Assembly (NCBI GenBank): GCA_014843695.1
Contig: CM026404.1
Coordinates: 54,073,083-54,137,082 of the forward strand
Direction: 5' to 3'
Source: Archivesica marissinica
Lineage: Eukaryota > Mollusca > Bivalvia > Venerida > Vesicomyidae
DNA length: 64,000 nt
This document shows positions 32,906 to 45,437 of this stretch, piece after piece (position 1 is the stretch's first letter; each line of letters begins with the position of its first letter). The notes below the pieces were generated by a model. That model worked only from the letters and a program-made list of their open reading frames with translations, had not been told where the DNA came from and did not search any database. A program made the position numbers and the translations under genes.

Positions 32906-35900
32906 GTGTTGTGCACCGATAAACTGCGCACTACCACCGACGGCATTTTCCATCAAGTGGGTGTTCTTGCACGTTAATTAATGTGCACCGATAAACTGTG
33001 TACTACCGCCGACGGCATTTTCCATCAAGTGGGTGTTCTTGCACGTTAATTAATGTGCACCGATAAACTGCTCACTACCGCCGACGGCATTTTCCATTAA
33101 GTGGGTGTTCTTGCACGTTAATTAATGTGCACCGATAAACTGTGTACTACCGCCGACGGCATTTTCCATCAAGTGGGTGTTCTTGCACGTTAATTAATGT
33201 ACACCGATAAACTGCGCGATACCGCCGACGACATTTTCCATCAAGTGGGTGTTCTTGCACGTTAACTAATGTGCACCGATAAACTGTGAACTACCGCCGA
33301 CGGCATTTCCCATCAAGTGGGTGTTCTTGCACGTTAATTAATGTGCACCGATAAACTGTGTACTACCGCCGGCGGCATTTTCCATCAAGTGGGTGTTCTT
33401 GTACGTTAATTAATGTACACCGATAAACTGTGAACTACCGCCGACGGCATTTCCCACCAAGTAGGTGTTCTTGCACGTTAATTAATGTGCACCGATAAAC
33501 TATGCACTACCGCCGACGGCATTTTCCATCAAGTGGGTGTTCTTGCACGTTAATTAATGTACACCGATAAACTATGCACTACCGCCGACGGCATTTTCCA
33601 TCAAGTGGGTGTTCTTGCACGTTAATTAATGTACACCGATAAACTGTGCACTACCGCCGACGGCATTTTCCATCAAGTGGGTGTTCTTGCACGTTAATTA
33701 ATGTACACCGATAAACTGCGCGATATCGCCGACGGCATTTTCCATGAAGTGGGTGTTCTTGCACGTTAATTAATGTACACCGATAAACTGTGAACTACTG
33801 CCGACGGCATTTTCCATCAAGTAGGTGTTCTTGCACGTTAATTAATGTGCACCGATAAACTATGCATTACCGCCGACGGCATTTTCCATCAAGTGGGTGT
33901 TCTTGCACTTTAATTAATGTGCACCGATAAACTGTGTACTACCGCCGACGGCATTTTCCATCAAGTGGGTGTTCTTGCACGTTAATTAATTAATGTACAC
34001 CGATAAACTGTGAACTACCGCCGACGGCATTTCCCATCAAGTGGGTGTTCTTGCACGTTAATTAATGTGAACCGATAAACTGTGCACTACCGCCGACGGC
34101 ATTTTCCATCAAGTGGGTGTTCTTGCATGTTAATTAATGTGCACCGATAAACTGTGCACTACCGCCGACGGCATTTTCCATCAAGTAAGTGTTCTTGCAC
34201 GTTAATTAATGTGCACCGATAAACTATGCACTACCGCCGACGGCATTTTCCATCAAGTGGGTGTTCTTGCACGTTAATTAATATACACCGATAAACTATG
34301 CACTACCGCCGACGGCATTTTCCATCAAGTGGGTGTTCTTGCACGTTAATTAATGTGCACCGATAAACTATGCACTACCGCCGACGGCATTTTCCATCAA
34401 GTGGGTGTTCTTGCACGTTAATTAATGTACACCGATAAACTATGCACTACCGCCGACGGCATTTTCCATCAAGTGGGTGTTCTTGCACGTTAATTAATGT
34501 ACACCGATAAACTGTGCACTACCGCCGACGGCATTTTCCATCGAGTGGGTGTTCTTGCACGTTAATTAATGTACACCGATAAACTGCGCGATATCGCCGA
34601 CGGCATTTTCCATGAAGTGGGTGTTCTTGCACGTTAATTAATGTACACCGATAAACTGTGAACTACTGCCGACGGCATTTTCCATCAAGTAGGTGTTCTT
34701 GCACGTTAATTAATGTGCACCGATAAACTATGCATTACCGCCGACGGCATTTTCCATCAAGTGGGTGTTCTTGCACTTTAATTAATGTGCACCGATAAAC
34801 TGTGTACTACCGCCGACGGCATTTTCCATCAAGTGGGTGTTCTTGCACGTTAATTAATTAATGTACACCGATAAACTGTGAACTACCGCCGACGGCATTT
34901 CCCATCAAGTGGGTGTTATTGCACGTTAATTAATGTGCACCGATAAACTGTGTACTACCGCCGGCGGCATTTTCCATCAAGTGGGTGTTCTTGTACGTTA
35001 ATTAATGTACACCGATAAACTGTGAACTACCGCCGACGGCATTTTCCATCAAGTAGGTGTTCGTGCACGTTAATTAATGTGCACCGATAAACTATGCACC
35101 ACCGCCGACGGCATTTTCCATCAAGTGGGTGTTCTTGCATGTTAATTAATGTGCACCGATAAACTGTGCACTACCGCCGACGGCATTTTCCATCAAGTAA
35201 GTGTTCTTGCACGTTAATTAATGTGCACCGATAAACTATGCACTACCGCCGACGGCATTTTCCATCAAGTGGGTGTTCTTGCACGTTAATTAATATACAC
35301 CGATAAACTATGCACTACCGCCGACGGCATTTTCCATCAAGTGGGTGTTCTTGCACGTTAATTAATGTACACCGATAAACTGTGCACTACCGCCGACGGC
35401 ATTTTCCATCAAGTGGGTGTTCTTGCACGTTAATTAATGTACACCGATAAACTGCGCGATATCGCCGACGGCATTTTCCATCAAGTGGGTGTTCTTGCAC
35501 GTTAATTAATGTGAACCGATAAACTGTGCACTACCGCCGACGGCATTTTCCATCAAGTGGGTGTTCTTGCACGTTAATTAATGTACACCGATAAACTGTG
35601 CACTACCGCCGACGGCATTTTCCATCAAGTGGGTGTTCTTGCACGTTAATTAATGTACACCGATAAACTGCGCGATATCGCCGACGGCATTTTCCATCAA
35701 GTGGGTGTTCTTGCACGTTAATTAATGTACACCGATAAACTGTGAACTACCGCCGACGGCATTTTCCATCAAGTAGGTGTTCTTGCACGTTAATTAATGT
35801 GCACCGATAAACTATGCATTACCGCCGACGGCATTTTCCATCAAGTGGGTGTTCTTGCATGTTAATTAATGTACACCGATAAACTGTGCACTACCGCCGA

Positions 35901-37106
35901 TGGCATTTTCCATCAAGTGGGTGTTCTTGCATGTTAATTAATGTGCACCGATAAACTGTGGTCTACCGCCGACGGCATTTTCCATCAAGTGGGTGTTCTT
36001 GCACGTTAATTAATGTGCACCGATAAACTATGCATTACCGCCGACGGCATTTTCCATCAAGTGGGTGTTCTTGCATGTTAATTAATGTACACCGATAAAC
36101 TGTGCACTACCGCCAATGGCATTTTCCATCAAGTGGGTGTTCTTGCATGTTAATTAATGTGCACCGATAAACTGTGGTCTACCGCCGACGGCATTTTCCA
36201 TCAAGTGGGTGTTCTTGCACGTTAATTAATGTGCACCGATAAACTGTGAACTACCGCCGACGGCATTTTCCATCAAGTAGGTGTTCTTGCACGTTAATTA
36301 ATGTGCACCGATAAACTGTGAACTACCGCCGACGGCATTTTCCATCAAGTGAGTGTTCTTGCACGTTAATTAATGTGCACCGATAAACTGTGAACTACCG
36401 CCGACGGCATTTTCCATCAATTGGGTGTTCTTGCACGTTAATTAATGTACACCGATAAACTATACACTACCGCCGACGGCATTTTCCATCAAGTGGGTGT
36501 TCTTGCACGTTAATTAATGTACACCGATAAACTGTGCACTACCGCCGACGGCATTTTCCATCAAGTGGGTGTTCTTGCATGTTAATTAATGTGCACCGAT
36601 AAACTGTGTACTACCACCGACGGCATTTTCCATCAAGTGTGTGTTCTTGCACGTTAATTAATGTACACCGATAAACTATACACTACCGCCGACGGCATTT
36701 TCCATCAAGTGGGTGTTCTTGCACGTTAATTAATGTACACCGATAAACTGCGCACTACAGCCGACGGCATTTTCCATCAAGTGGGTGTTCTTGCACGTTA
36801 ATTAATGTGCACCGATAAACTGCGCACTACCACCGACGGCATTTTCCATCAAGTGTGTGTTCTTGCACGTTAATTAATGTACACCGATAAACTATACACT
36901 ACCACCGACGGCATTTTCCATCAAGTGTGTGTTCTTGCACGTTAATTAATGTACACCGATAAACTATACACTACCGCCGACGGCATTTTCCATCAAGTGG
37001 GTGTTCTTGCACGTTAATTAATGTACACCGATAAACTGCGCACTACAGCCGACGGCATTTTCCATCAAGTGGGTGTTCTTGCACGTTAATTAATGTGCAC
37101 CGATAA
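32906..37106. repeat. 72-bp satellite, about 58 copies, with higher-order structure
   Basis: Unit GTTCTTGCACGTTAATTAAT, GTGCACCGATAAACTGTGCA, CTACCGCCGACGGCATTTTC, CATCAAGTGGGT. Variants at the central dinucleotides (TGTG, TATG, TGCGCGATATC, TGTGAA) mark individual units. The block at 33721-34200 recurs 868 bp later (12 units plus an extra TTAA at 33981 and again at 34849), so the array has a 12-unit higher-order repeat for at least part of its length. No transcript or protein is implied. Confidence 0.97.
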
Positions 37107-37194
37107 ACATTCATAAGAACTGTCATTGAAATTAGACGCAGAAAATAATTGTTTGTTTTGTGTGATTAATCTGCGATTTTGTCACATACCTTCT

Positions 37195-37375
37195 TTTAAA
37201 CTTTATTTATTTTACAACGATTGCGAAGCAAGTTCTAACAACTTATATTAATCACTCTCGTTGGCGCGGATGAAAGCATATATGTGGTCATTCGTGTGTG
37301 AGGAAACCGGAGTACCCGGAGAAAACTCACCTGTCCGATCTGGCGACAACCGTACCATCTCACATACTTCCCTGT
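37195..37375 (-). mobile_element. SINE family D, 5' truncated
   Basis: TTTTACAACGATTGCGAAGC, ATTAATCACTCTCGTTGGCG, GGAAACCGGAGTACCCGGAG and TCTCACATACTTCCCTG; the tRNA head is lost. It sits between the 72-bp and 48-bp satellites. Confidence 0.85.
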
Positions 37376-37464
37376 TACTGTTACCTTAATTTCTTCTTGG
37401 AAGTTTCTGTATTTAAATATATTTTCCCTTAACAATACGCCCGATAATAATGTTAGTAATTAAA

Positions 37465-39977
37465 GCAAACATGAGCTGCTTCATAATGTTAATGGCGGGT
37501 AGAGGTATTGTGGAAGTTCCGTAGCTGCTTCATAATGTTAATGGCGGGTGGAGGTATTGTGGAAGTTCCGTAGCTGCTTCATAATGTTAATGGCGGGTAG
37601 AGGTATTGTGGAAGTTCCGTAGTGCTTCATAATGTTAATGGCGGGTGGAGGTATTATGGAATTTCCGTAGTGCTTCATAATGTTAATGGCGGGTAGAGGT
37701 ATTGTGGAAGTTCCGTAGTGCTTCATAATGTTAATGGCGGGTAGAGGTATTGTGGAAGTTCCGTAGTGCTTCATAATGTTAATGGCGGGTAGAGGTATTG
37801 TGGAAGTTCCGTGCTGCTTCATAATGTTAATGGCGGGTAGAGGTATTGTGGAAGTTCCGTAGCTGCTTCATAATGTTAATGGCGGGTAGAGGTATTGTGG
37901 AAGTTCCGTAGCTGCTTCATAATGTTAATGGCGGGTAGAGGTATTGTGGAAGTTCCGTAGCTGCTTCATAATGTTAATGGCGGGTGGAGGTATTGTGGAA
38001 GTTCCGTAGTGCTTCATAATGTTAATGGCGGGTAGAGGTATTGTGGAAGTTCCGTAGTGCTTCATAATGTTAATGGCGGGTAGAGGTATTGTGGAAGTTC
38101 CGTAGTGCTTCATAATGTTAATGACGGGTAGAGGTATTGTGGAAGTTCCGTGCTGCTTCATAATGTTAATGACGGGTAGAGGTATTGTGGAAGTTCCGTG
38201 CTGCTTCATAATGTTAATGGCGGGTGGAGGTATTGTGGAAGTTCCGTAGTGCTTCATAATGTTAATGACGGGTAGAGGTATTGTGGAAGTTCCGTGCTGC
38301 TTCATAATGTTAATGGCGGGTGGAGGTATTGTGGAAGTTCCGTAGTGCTTCATAATGTTAATGGCGGGTAGAGGTATTGTGGAAGTTCCGTAGTGCTTCA
38401 TAATGTTAATGGCGGGTAGAGGTATTGTGGAAGTTCCGTAGTGCTTCATAATGTTAATGGCGGGTAGAGGTATTGTGGAAGTTCCGTAGTGCTTCATAAT
38501 GTTAATGGCGGGTGGAGGTATTGTGGAATTTCCGTAGTGCTTCATAATGTTAATGGCGGGTGGAGGTATTGTGGAATTTCCGTAGTGCTTCATAATGTTA
38601 ATGGCGGGTGGAGGTATTGTGGAAGTTCCGTGCTGCTTCATAATGTTAATGGCGGGTAGAGGTATTGTGGAAGTTCCGTGCTGCTTCATAATGTTAATGG
38701 CGGGTAGAGGTATTGTGGAAGTTCCGTGCTGCTTCATAATGTTAATGGCGGGTAGAGGTATTGTGGAAGTTCCGTAGTGCTTCATAATGTTAATGGCGGG
38801 TGGAGGTATTGTGGAATTTCCGTAGTGCTTCATAATGTTAATGGCGGGTGGAGGTATTGTGGAAGTTCCGTAGTGCTTCATAATGTTAATGGCGGGTGGA
38901 GGTATTGTGGAAGTTCCGTAGTGCTTCATAATGTTAATGACGGGTGGAGGTATTGTGGAAGTTCCGTAGTGCTTCATAATGTTAATGACGGGTGGAGGTA
39001 TTGTGGAAGTTCCGTAGTGCTTCATAATGTTAATGGCGGTGGAGGTATTGTGGAAGTTCCGTAGTGCTTCATAATGTTAATGGCGGGTGGAGGTATTGTG
39101 GAAGTTCCGTAGTGCTTCATAATGTTAATGGCGGGTGGAGGTATTGTGGAAGTTCCGTAGTGCTTCATAATGTTAATGGCGGGTAGAGGTATTGTGGAAG
39201 TTCCGTAGTGCTTCATAATGTTAATGGCGGGTAGAGGTATTGTGGAAGTTCCGTAGTGCTTCATAGTGCTTCATAATGTTAATGGCGGGTAGAGGTATTG
39301 TGGAAGTTCCGTAGTGCTTCATAATGTTAATGGCGGGTAGAGGTATTGTGGAAGTTCCGTAGTGCTTCATAATGTTAATGACGGGTGGAGGTATTGTGGA
39401 AGTTCCGTAGTGCTTCATAATGTTAATGACGGGTGGAGGTATTGTGGAAGTTCCGTAGTGCTTCATAATGTTAATGGCGGGTAGAGGTATTGTGGAATTT
39501 CCGTAGTGCTTCATAATGTTAATGGCGGGTAGAAGTATTGTGGAATTTCCGTAGTGCTTCATAATGTTAATGGCGGGTGGAGGTATTGTGGAAGTTCCGT
39601 AGTGCTTCATAATGTTAATGACGGGTGGAGGTATTGTGGAAGTTCCGTAGTGCTTCATAATGTTAATGGCGGGTGGAGGTATTGTGGAATTTCCGTAGTG
39701 CTTCATAATGTTAATATCGGGTGGAGGTATTTTGGAATTTCCGTAGTGCTTCATAATGTTAATGGCGGGTGGAGGTATTGTGGAATTTCCGTAGTGCTTC
39801 ATAATGTTAATGACGGGTAGAGGTATTGTGGAATTTCCGTAGTGCTTCATAATGTTAATGGCGGGTGGAGGTATTGTGGAATTTCCGTAGTGCTTCATAA
39901 TGTTAATGGCGGGTGGAGGTATTGTGGAATTTCCGTAGTGCTTCATAATGTTAATGGCGGGTGGAGGTATTGTGGAA
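37465..39977. repeat. 48-bp satellite, about 52 copies
   Basis: Unit TGCTTCATAATGTTAATGGC GGGTAGAGGTATTGTGGAAG TTCCGTAG, with 47- and 50-bp variants (GTGCTGCTTC, GTAGCTGCTTC). The minus strand is open with a 16-residue repeat beginning MKHYGTSTIP; it runs for 366 codons at 37925-39025 and is interrupted whenever a 47- or 50-bp unit occurs. It is treated as non-coding. Confidence 0.96.
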
Positions 39978-40089
39978 TGTCATTGGCTAATACCAAATAT
40001 TCACACCGTTGAATTTAATTTAATTTAATCAGATTGTATTGCTCCATTTCTTATTCATATACTCTTCGGCATCCGACAGTCTTGTCAGA

Positions 40090-40330
40090 CTATGGAATTT
40101 GCGCCCGTTGAATCTAAAGATGAGCACCGTCTGCTGTGGCTGTACAGCCCGATGCGTGACCTGCAGTGGCGTTGCAGCCTTCGCACATTAAGACAGAGTC
40201 ACTGGAAGGCGATGCAGTTGGTGGCGACTCCCACTGTTTGGCTTTCCTCTTCCTGCGTTTGTCGTCAGAGGCTGCTTGCAGAGCAAGTTCCCCCCCCCCC
40301 TCGTTAAGCCCGTTGACAGCTGTTGTATCC
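40090..40330 (-). other. GC-rich segment, possible exon fragment
   Basis: A GC-rich island in AT-rich DNA. The minus strand is open for 87+ codons (40377-40114) with RRKRKAKQWESPP (a basic patch) and MCEGCNATAGHASGC (paired Cys/His). An opposite open frame also exists. A run of ten C at 40290-40299 falls inside. I do not recognise the family, and no clear splice sites bound it. It could be a transposon protein relic. Confidence 0.2.
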
Positions 40331-40394
40331 ACGCTATTCTGTTTGCAAACGTGTCTGGCGACAAATTCTATCAACATTAGTTTCTGGTGCGGAC

Positions 40395-40517
40395 CGTTGT
40401 CTAATGTTATTAAAACTTGTGGCCCAAATCATTTGTATTTTCAAGCTATGTATTGTATCTGTATGTGTATGACATATGTACTATTGATTTGCAATCAAAT
40501 ATGATTAAATAAAAACA
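40395..40517 (+). mobile_element. Dispersed repeat, probable LINE 3' end
   Basis: GTCTAATGTTATTAAAACTT, GTGGCCCAAATCATTTG and a terminal ATATGATTAAATAAAAAC. Related to 9528-9715. Confidence 0.35.
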
Positions 40518-40989
40518 TTAGTTACGTACGGCCCTTACCGAGATGCCGGTCATGCGCTGTAGTACTTAACACAATGATAGGCCATCAGTCCATTGAATTC
40601 GACCTGCGGCAACACAACTACATATTAGTGCAAAGGAATCGAGTGGAATAGCTTTTTGGACAGCCCACTTTGTCTTGCTAATTATGACTTATTTCACTCT
40701 TTGATATTTATTTGCGTTGCTATATTCTGACGCTGTAATGGATCGAGTATTGGCGCTGAGAGCCATCATTACTGCCGGAAATTGTTTCTATATGTCGCAA
40801 TCAACAGCCGACTGTTACCATATTGAACACCTGATAATGTCGCTAAACATTTATGACTATCAAATACAAAATTATGTTGCAATTGTTGGCATATATTTAT
40901 TGACTGAACTTTATTGATCAATGTCTAAGTGATTTCAAAACATGCAGACAATTTGTTATATAGAAATGGCACCTATGACATTGATTCAT
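40518..40989. other. Unassigned spacer
   Basis: Nothing recognised on either strand. Confidence 0.35.
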
Positions 40990-41695
40990 TTGTTCGGAAA
41001 AGCGTTCGCATGAACCTGTTTTGTCAAGCTCGTGATTTGTCCTGAAAAGCGCTCGCATGAACCTGTTTTGTCAAGCTCGTGATTTGTTCGGAAAAGCGCT
41101 TTCGTGAACCTGTTTTGTCAAGCTCGTGATTTGCCCGGAAAAGCGCTCACATGAACCTGTTTTGTCAAGCTCGTGATTTGTTCGGAAAAGCGCTCTCATG
41201 AACCAGTTTTGTCAAGCTCGTGATTTGTCCGGAAAAGCGTTCTCATGAAACTGTTTTGTCAAGCTCGTGATTTGTTCGGAAAAGCGTTCTCGTGAACCTG
41301 TTTTGTCAAGCTCGTGATTTGTCCGGAAAAGTGCTCTCATGAACCTGTTTTGTCAAGCTCGTGATTTGTCCGGAAAAGCGTTCTCATGAAACTGTTTTGT
41401 CAAGCTCGTGATTTGTTCGGAAAAGCGTTCTCGTGAACCTGTTTTGTCAAGATCGCCATGTGTCAGGAATAGCGCTCTGATGAACCTGTTTTGTCAAGCT
41501 CGTGATTTGTTCGGAAAAGCGCTTTCGTGAACCTGTTTTGTCAAGCTCGTGATTTGTCCGGAAAAGCGCTCTCGTGAACCAGTTTTGTCAAGATCGCCAT
41601 GTGTCAGGAATAGCGCTCTGATGAACCTGTTTTGTCAAGCTCGTTATTTGTCCTGAAAAGAACTCAGGAATCTGTTTTGTCAAACTCTTGGTTTT
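40990..41695. repeat. 47-bp tandem array, about 15 copies
   Basis: Unit TTCGGAAAAGCGCTCTCATG AACCTGTTTTGTCAAGCTCG TGATTTG. Two separated units share the variant AAGATCGCCATGTGTCAGG (41450 and 41590), showing duplication of a multi-unit block. Confidence 0.95.
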
Positions 41696-42423
41696 TCCGG
41701 ATAGGAACCTGATTAACCTTTGTATATGTGCAAACATTGATGCGAATCCCCCCTTATGGTGACCTTGACCTATGAGATACATACCTGATCGAGACAAATA
41801 GAATACCGTCTCATTGGTTTAAACATATTTATTCATTCATAATGTACAGTACATATCTATTGTATACAGAATGAAAATGGATTTAATCGAAAGTGTAAAG
41901 CTTATTGAGATTATCTCCATCACATGTATAAATGTGTGCACAATAGGCGACTAAGACGTAAACGTATTATGTAGTAAGACCAAAATATATAATAAGTGTA
42001 TGAAAAGAGCTAGATAAACGGGAACGGAACGGGAGTGGGTAGAAAGCGATGAAATAACACATACAGTGTTCATGGTGTATCACTATGCAAGCGCGCCAGT
42101 CCCTGTTTACGTACATATTGTTAGAAACGTTCAGACTTTTCTATGAATCTATGGACAGCTAAGACTATTATTTCATTATGTCCATGTGCCAATGTAATAT
42201 CACCAAATAGGATAACTTTTAGAGAGATTAGACTAGGTTGAAAAATCGTGTCGACTAGTTCAATGCCGTCTCATTGAACAGAAGATGTTCATCGGGTTGT
42301 ATGACCTTCACCTTTAAACATAGTGTCTAGACCTACTTGTGCACGGAACTCTAGCGAGAAGTTTCGTAATATTATCTACAACACTCTACAGAGATGCATT
42401 AATGACGCCATTTAGCACCGCTT
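41696..42423. other. Unassigned spacer
   Basis: AT-rich. Nothing recognised. Confidence 0.35.
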
Positions 42424-42622
42424 AAACGTCATAAACTCTCCTAAACGTCATAAAAATTCCTCTATGCGCCATAAGACCGATAAACGTCATAAGAATTCCT
42501 CTATGCGCCATAAGACCGATAAACGTCATAAGAATTCCTCTATGCGCCATAAGACCGATAAACGTCATAAGAATTCCTCTATGCGTCATAAGATCGCTAA
42601 ACGTCATTTAAAAAATACGCTA
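42424..42622. repeat. 39-bp tandem array, about 5 copies
   Basis: Unit AAGAATTCCTCTATGCGCCA TAAGACCGATAAACGTCAT. AAACGTCAT also recurs alone on both sides. Confidence 0.93.
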
Positions 42623-43361
42623 AACGTCATAAACTGGTAACATAATTAGACAACATGTGTCCACCTTGGTTTGTGTACGGATTCCATTGATTTGAACATT
42701 TTGCTAGGAATCAAAAATGAATCTACAGGACTTAGGGAGTTTTTATTGTAGCATGATATTGCGAAAGAACAGGCTGAAAAATCCGGTCTTTTCAGGAAGA
42801 ATAAAAAAATGATTATATATCAATAAGGCGTGTTTAAGTCCATACACGTGCTGATTTGCAAGTAATGGTTAATATGTAATGCATCCTACTGTAAACTTGA
42901 TTTATAATATTATTTTAGTTTTTGTATGCTTCCGTAATCGAATACTAAAACTTGATTTATAATATTAATTTAGTTTCTGTATGCTTCCGTAATCGAATAC
43001 TAAAACAGCAATTTAGATCAGTTATCTAATTCTCTCAATAAGGAAGTGTTACGCATGATAATTCCTGGACTAATCCGAATAAAATTATCACTAATGCCAG
43101 GCACGTAGGTACTATAAGGCCCTGAAGGCACGATTTCCCCCCCCCCCCAGAAAATAAAAGATCTAAAACCCTAAACATGCAATACAAACTGTGGGGTGGG
43201 GTGGTGGGTAAGCCGAAGAGTTGGGTTGTCAACGTGGAGGTTACATGCATTCTGCACAACATAACGTGAATTTCGTATCTCTGAAAATATTGAAATTTGA
43301 ACATTCAAGACGTATATTTAAATGCGCCAGAGTGCGCAGGCTCAGTTGGTTTAATTATTTA
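42623..43361. other. Unassigned spacer with a two-copy repeat
   Basis: A 56-bp direct repeat occurs at about 42894-43006: AAACTTGATTTATAATATTA, then TTTTAGTTTTTGTATGCTTC and CGTAATCGAATACTAAAAC, twice. A run of C lies at 43139-43148. No gene seen. Confidence 0.5.
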
Positions 43362-43645
43362 AACTTTATTTATTTTACAACGATTGCGAAGCAAGTTTTA
43401 ACAACTGTTATTAACAATAACAATATATATGTATAAATATTAACAATATTAATCACTCTCATTGACACGGGTGAAAGCGTAAATGTGGTCATTCGTGTGG
43501 GAGGAAACCGGACGGAGTACCCGGAGAAAAACCATCCTATCCGATCTGGCGACCACCGTACCATCTCACATATCTCACATACGTCCCTGTCCGAGGATTG
43601 AACCAGGGTTGCATTAATGAGAAGCGAGACAGGCTTAACTCACGT
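43362..43645 (-). mobile_element. SINE family D, full head
   Basis: TTTTACAACGATTGCGAAGC, then a small AT insertion, TTAATCACTCTCATTGACAC, GGAAACCGGACGGAGTACCC and TCTGGCGACCACCGTACCAT. The B-box complement is GGATTGAACCAGGGTTGC and the head ends AATGAGAAGCGAGAC. Confidence 0.85.
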
Positions 43646-43878
43646 GTTTATACAAGGGCGTAACGCCCATTATACGTAAACTGCGTAAAACTTTTTTGGC
43701 CGACTTGCTTTTTTCAAATATGATAAAAATAGCATGTTGTATGTTATATTCGGCAAATTGTAAGTAAATACTCTTATTGATTCAGATTTTAATTCATTTC
43801 CTTCAAAAATCATTTTTTCAGTACTCCACTACTACAGTATGTAAACCTGTCACATAATAAGTTAGAATCTAGGTCAAA

Positions 43879-45057
43879 GTGTCTACTACAGAACAACTAT
43901 TCCAAAATGCAGAGTTTCCAAACGCAAAGTATGTGCACTGTCGCAACCACCGTGTGAACCTTGCAAGTTGCCATGCTTGCAGAGTAGCATTTGTTCAGTC
44001 GATGTTCACCGTTGTTGGTGATATATTGTTCTTCATCACCAATTCCCCGAAACGCCTGGGGATATATAGCACCCACAATGAAGACGTACAAGCCCTGAAA
44101 AAGTTCTGCCCCACAAAGTGGTCTCAACACTCGGAAAGTATCATAGCTTTCTATATCCACTTTTCGCCAATCCTAGAAACACTTACTGATCTTCAGGTGG
44201 GCATGGATACGAAAACAATGTCTACTGCGTCCAGTTTTCAGAAGGCTGTTCTGTCGTTCGATTTTTTCGTCGCTTTGTGTTGTGCCAGTGGTCCATTGGA
44301 CGTGTTGAATCCGTTGACTGATTCAATGCAAAATCCTCTGTGTGACTTGGTGAAGGCCGCGCAACATGCTGTACTGCTTCACGACCAACTACCAGAGCAG
44401 CGGAATGACGCTGGGTACTATGGTGGCTTATATGACAAAGCGGTTAATTTGGCAGCACAACATGAACTTGTTGTTTGTCAACCGCGAGTTGCTGCAAGGC
44501 AGCAACATCGCAACAACATTGCCGCAGATACACGCAAAGAGTATTGGAGACTTAACGTGTGTGTTCCCTTCATGGACCACCTACTGTCCCAGCTACACGA
44601 CAGAGTGTGCATCTCGACCTCCAGGCTGAAAGCTCAGTATATATTACCAAATAAAATTCTGCAACTCTCGCCCGAAATATGGGAGGAGATAAAGGAAGAA
44701 TATGCCCCTTTCATAGATCGCATGGCAATATATACTGAGCTGGATGTCTGGAAGAGAGCGACAACAGCAGCACCAGTTGCATCTCTGGTAGAGGCTGTGG
44801 ATGAAACGTACCAACTGTACCCGAATATCCATACAGTATTCAAGGTCCTTCTCACAATGCCAGTATCAACGGCTTCAGCGGAGCGATCATTCAGCAGCCT
44901 TCGCCGCATGAAAACTTATCTCCGCAACACTATGACCGAGGAGATACTTACTGGATTGGCATCGATGCATATCCACAGAAATCACGACATTAACATCATT
45001 CGTGATTGTGATGCTTCCGGGCATAGGAGAATCGCTTTGGTGTTTGACAACCACTAA
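43879..45057 (+). pseudogene. hAT transposase, C-terminal 392 codons
   Basis: Open frame of the hAT superfamily (ZMYM1/DUF4371-like branch). It opens inside the catalytic domain: AEFPNAKYVHCRNHRVNLAS is the Cys-x2-His-x3-Asn region before the inserted helical domain, followed by LKKFCPTKWSQHSESIIAF (the conserved Trp) and VPFMDHLLSQLHDRV. It ends with the dimerisation block FKVLLTMPVSTASAERSFSS LRRMKTYLRN. The N-terminal zinc finger and first catalytic Asp are missing: an in-frame TAG lies just upstream and the first codon is GTG. The remaining frame has no internal break, so the copy is either young or was recently under selection. Confidence 0.85.
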
Positions 45058-45188
45058 GCATGTCAAAACAAAGCAATACCCCGGTATATGCAAAGAAGAA
45101 TTATATCTATATAAAATATATGGGGAAAAAAATGAAAAAATAAATATAAAAACATCTATGAGTTCTAATATCATGTACTCATCACCGC

Positions 45189-45215
45189 CTGATGAGACCT
45201 CGGAGAGGTCGAAAC
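45189..45215 (+). ncRNA. Hammerhead-ribozyme-like core, incomplete
   Basis: CTGATGAGACCTCGGAGAGG TCGAAAC contains the conserved hammerhead core CUGAUGA, a 6-bp stem II (GACCTC/GAGGTC, loop GGA), then GAAA. I could not place a matching stem I, a stem III and a cleavage-site UH triplet in either permutation. A GGACAT...ATGTCC pair (45217-45222 and 45256-45261) is a possible stem III. Hammerheads are known in Penelope-like retroelements, and degraded PLE ends keep this look. Called as a relic. Confidence 0.4.
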
Positions 45216-45437
45216 GGACATTTTTTATGGATCTTTATTAAAATACTTCTTTATTTATGTCCAGTTTACCGAAAGTATTTGCTTTTAAAATGCACCAGAG
45301 GCCTTCTTTTCATGTCTAATTTCAAAATTGTCTCGGGGGAGGCCCCCCGAACCCCCACCCCTCCCACACTCTCCCCCATCGGCACGTCGTGCCTCAATCT
45401 GCATAAAGATTCTAAATATCTGGTTACGCCCCTATTA

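Larger units (their letters stand above)
43650..45437 (+). mobile_element. hAT-type DNA transposon, 5' deleted
   Basis: Left end near 43652 (CAAGGGCGTAACGCCC). Right end, complement near 45437, is AGGGGCGTAACCAGATAT. The two ends share GGGCGTAAC, as in many hAT elements. Near the right end is the GC-rich run GGCCCCCCGAACCCCC. I could not find a convincing 8-bp target-site duplication. The coding part is at 43879-45057. Confidence 0.6.

Noticed and set aside
32906..37106. CRISPR-like array
   Set aside because: No unique spacers: the whole 72-bp unit repeats, and the setting is eukaryotic.
37538..39946. Minus-strand 16-residue repeat proteins up to 366 codons
   Set aside because: 48-bp period happens to be divisible by 3; frames break at every odd-length unit; no start context or conserved non-repeat part.
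45160..45261. Complete, active hammerhead ribozyme
   Set aside because: Neither permutation gives a proper stem I with a UH cleavage site; only the core and stem II are convincing.
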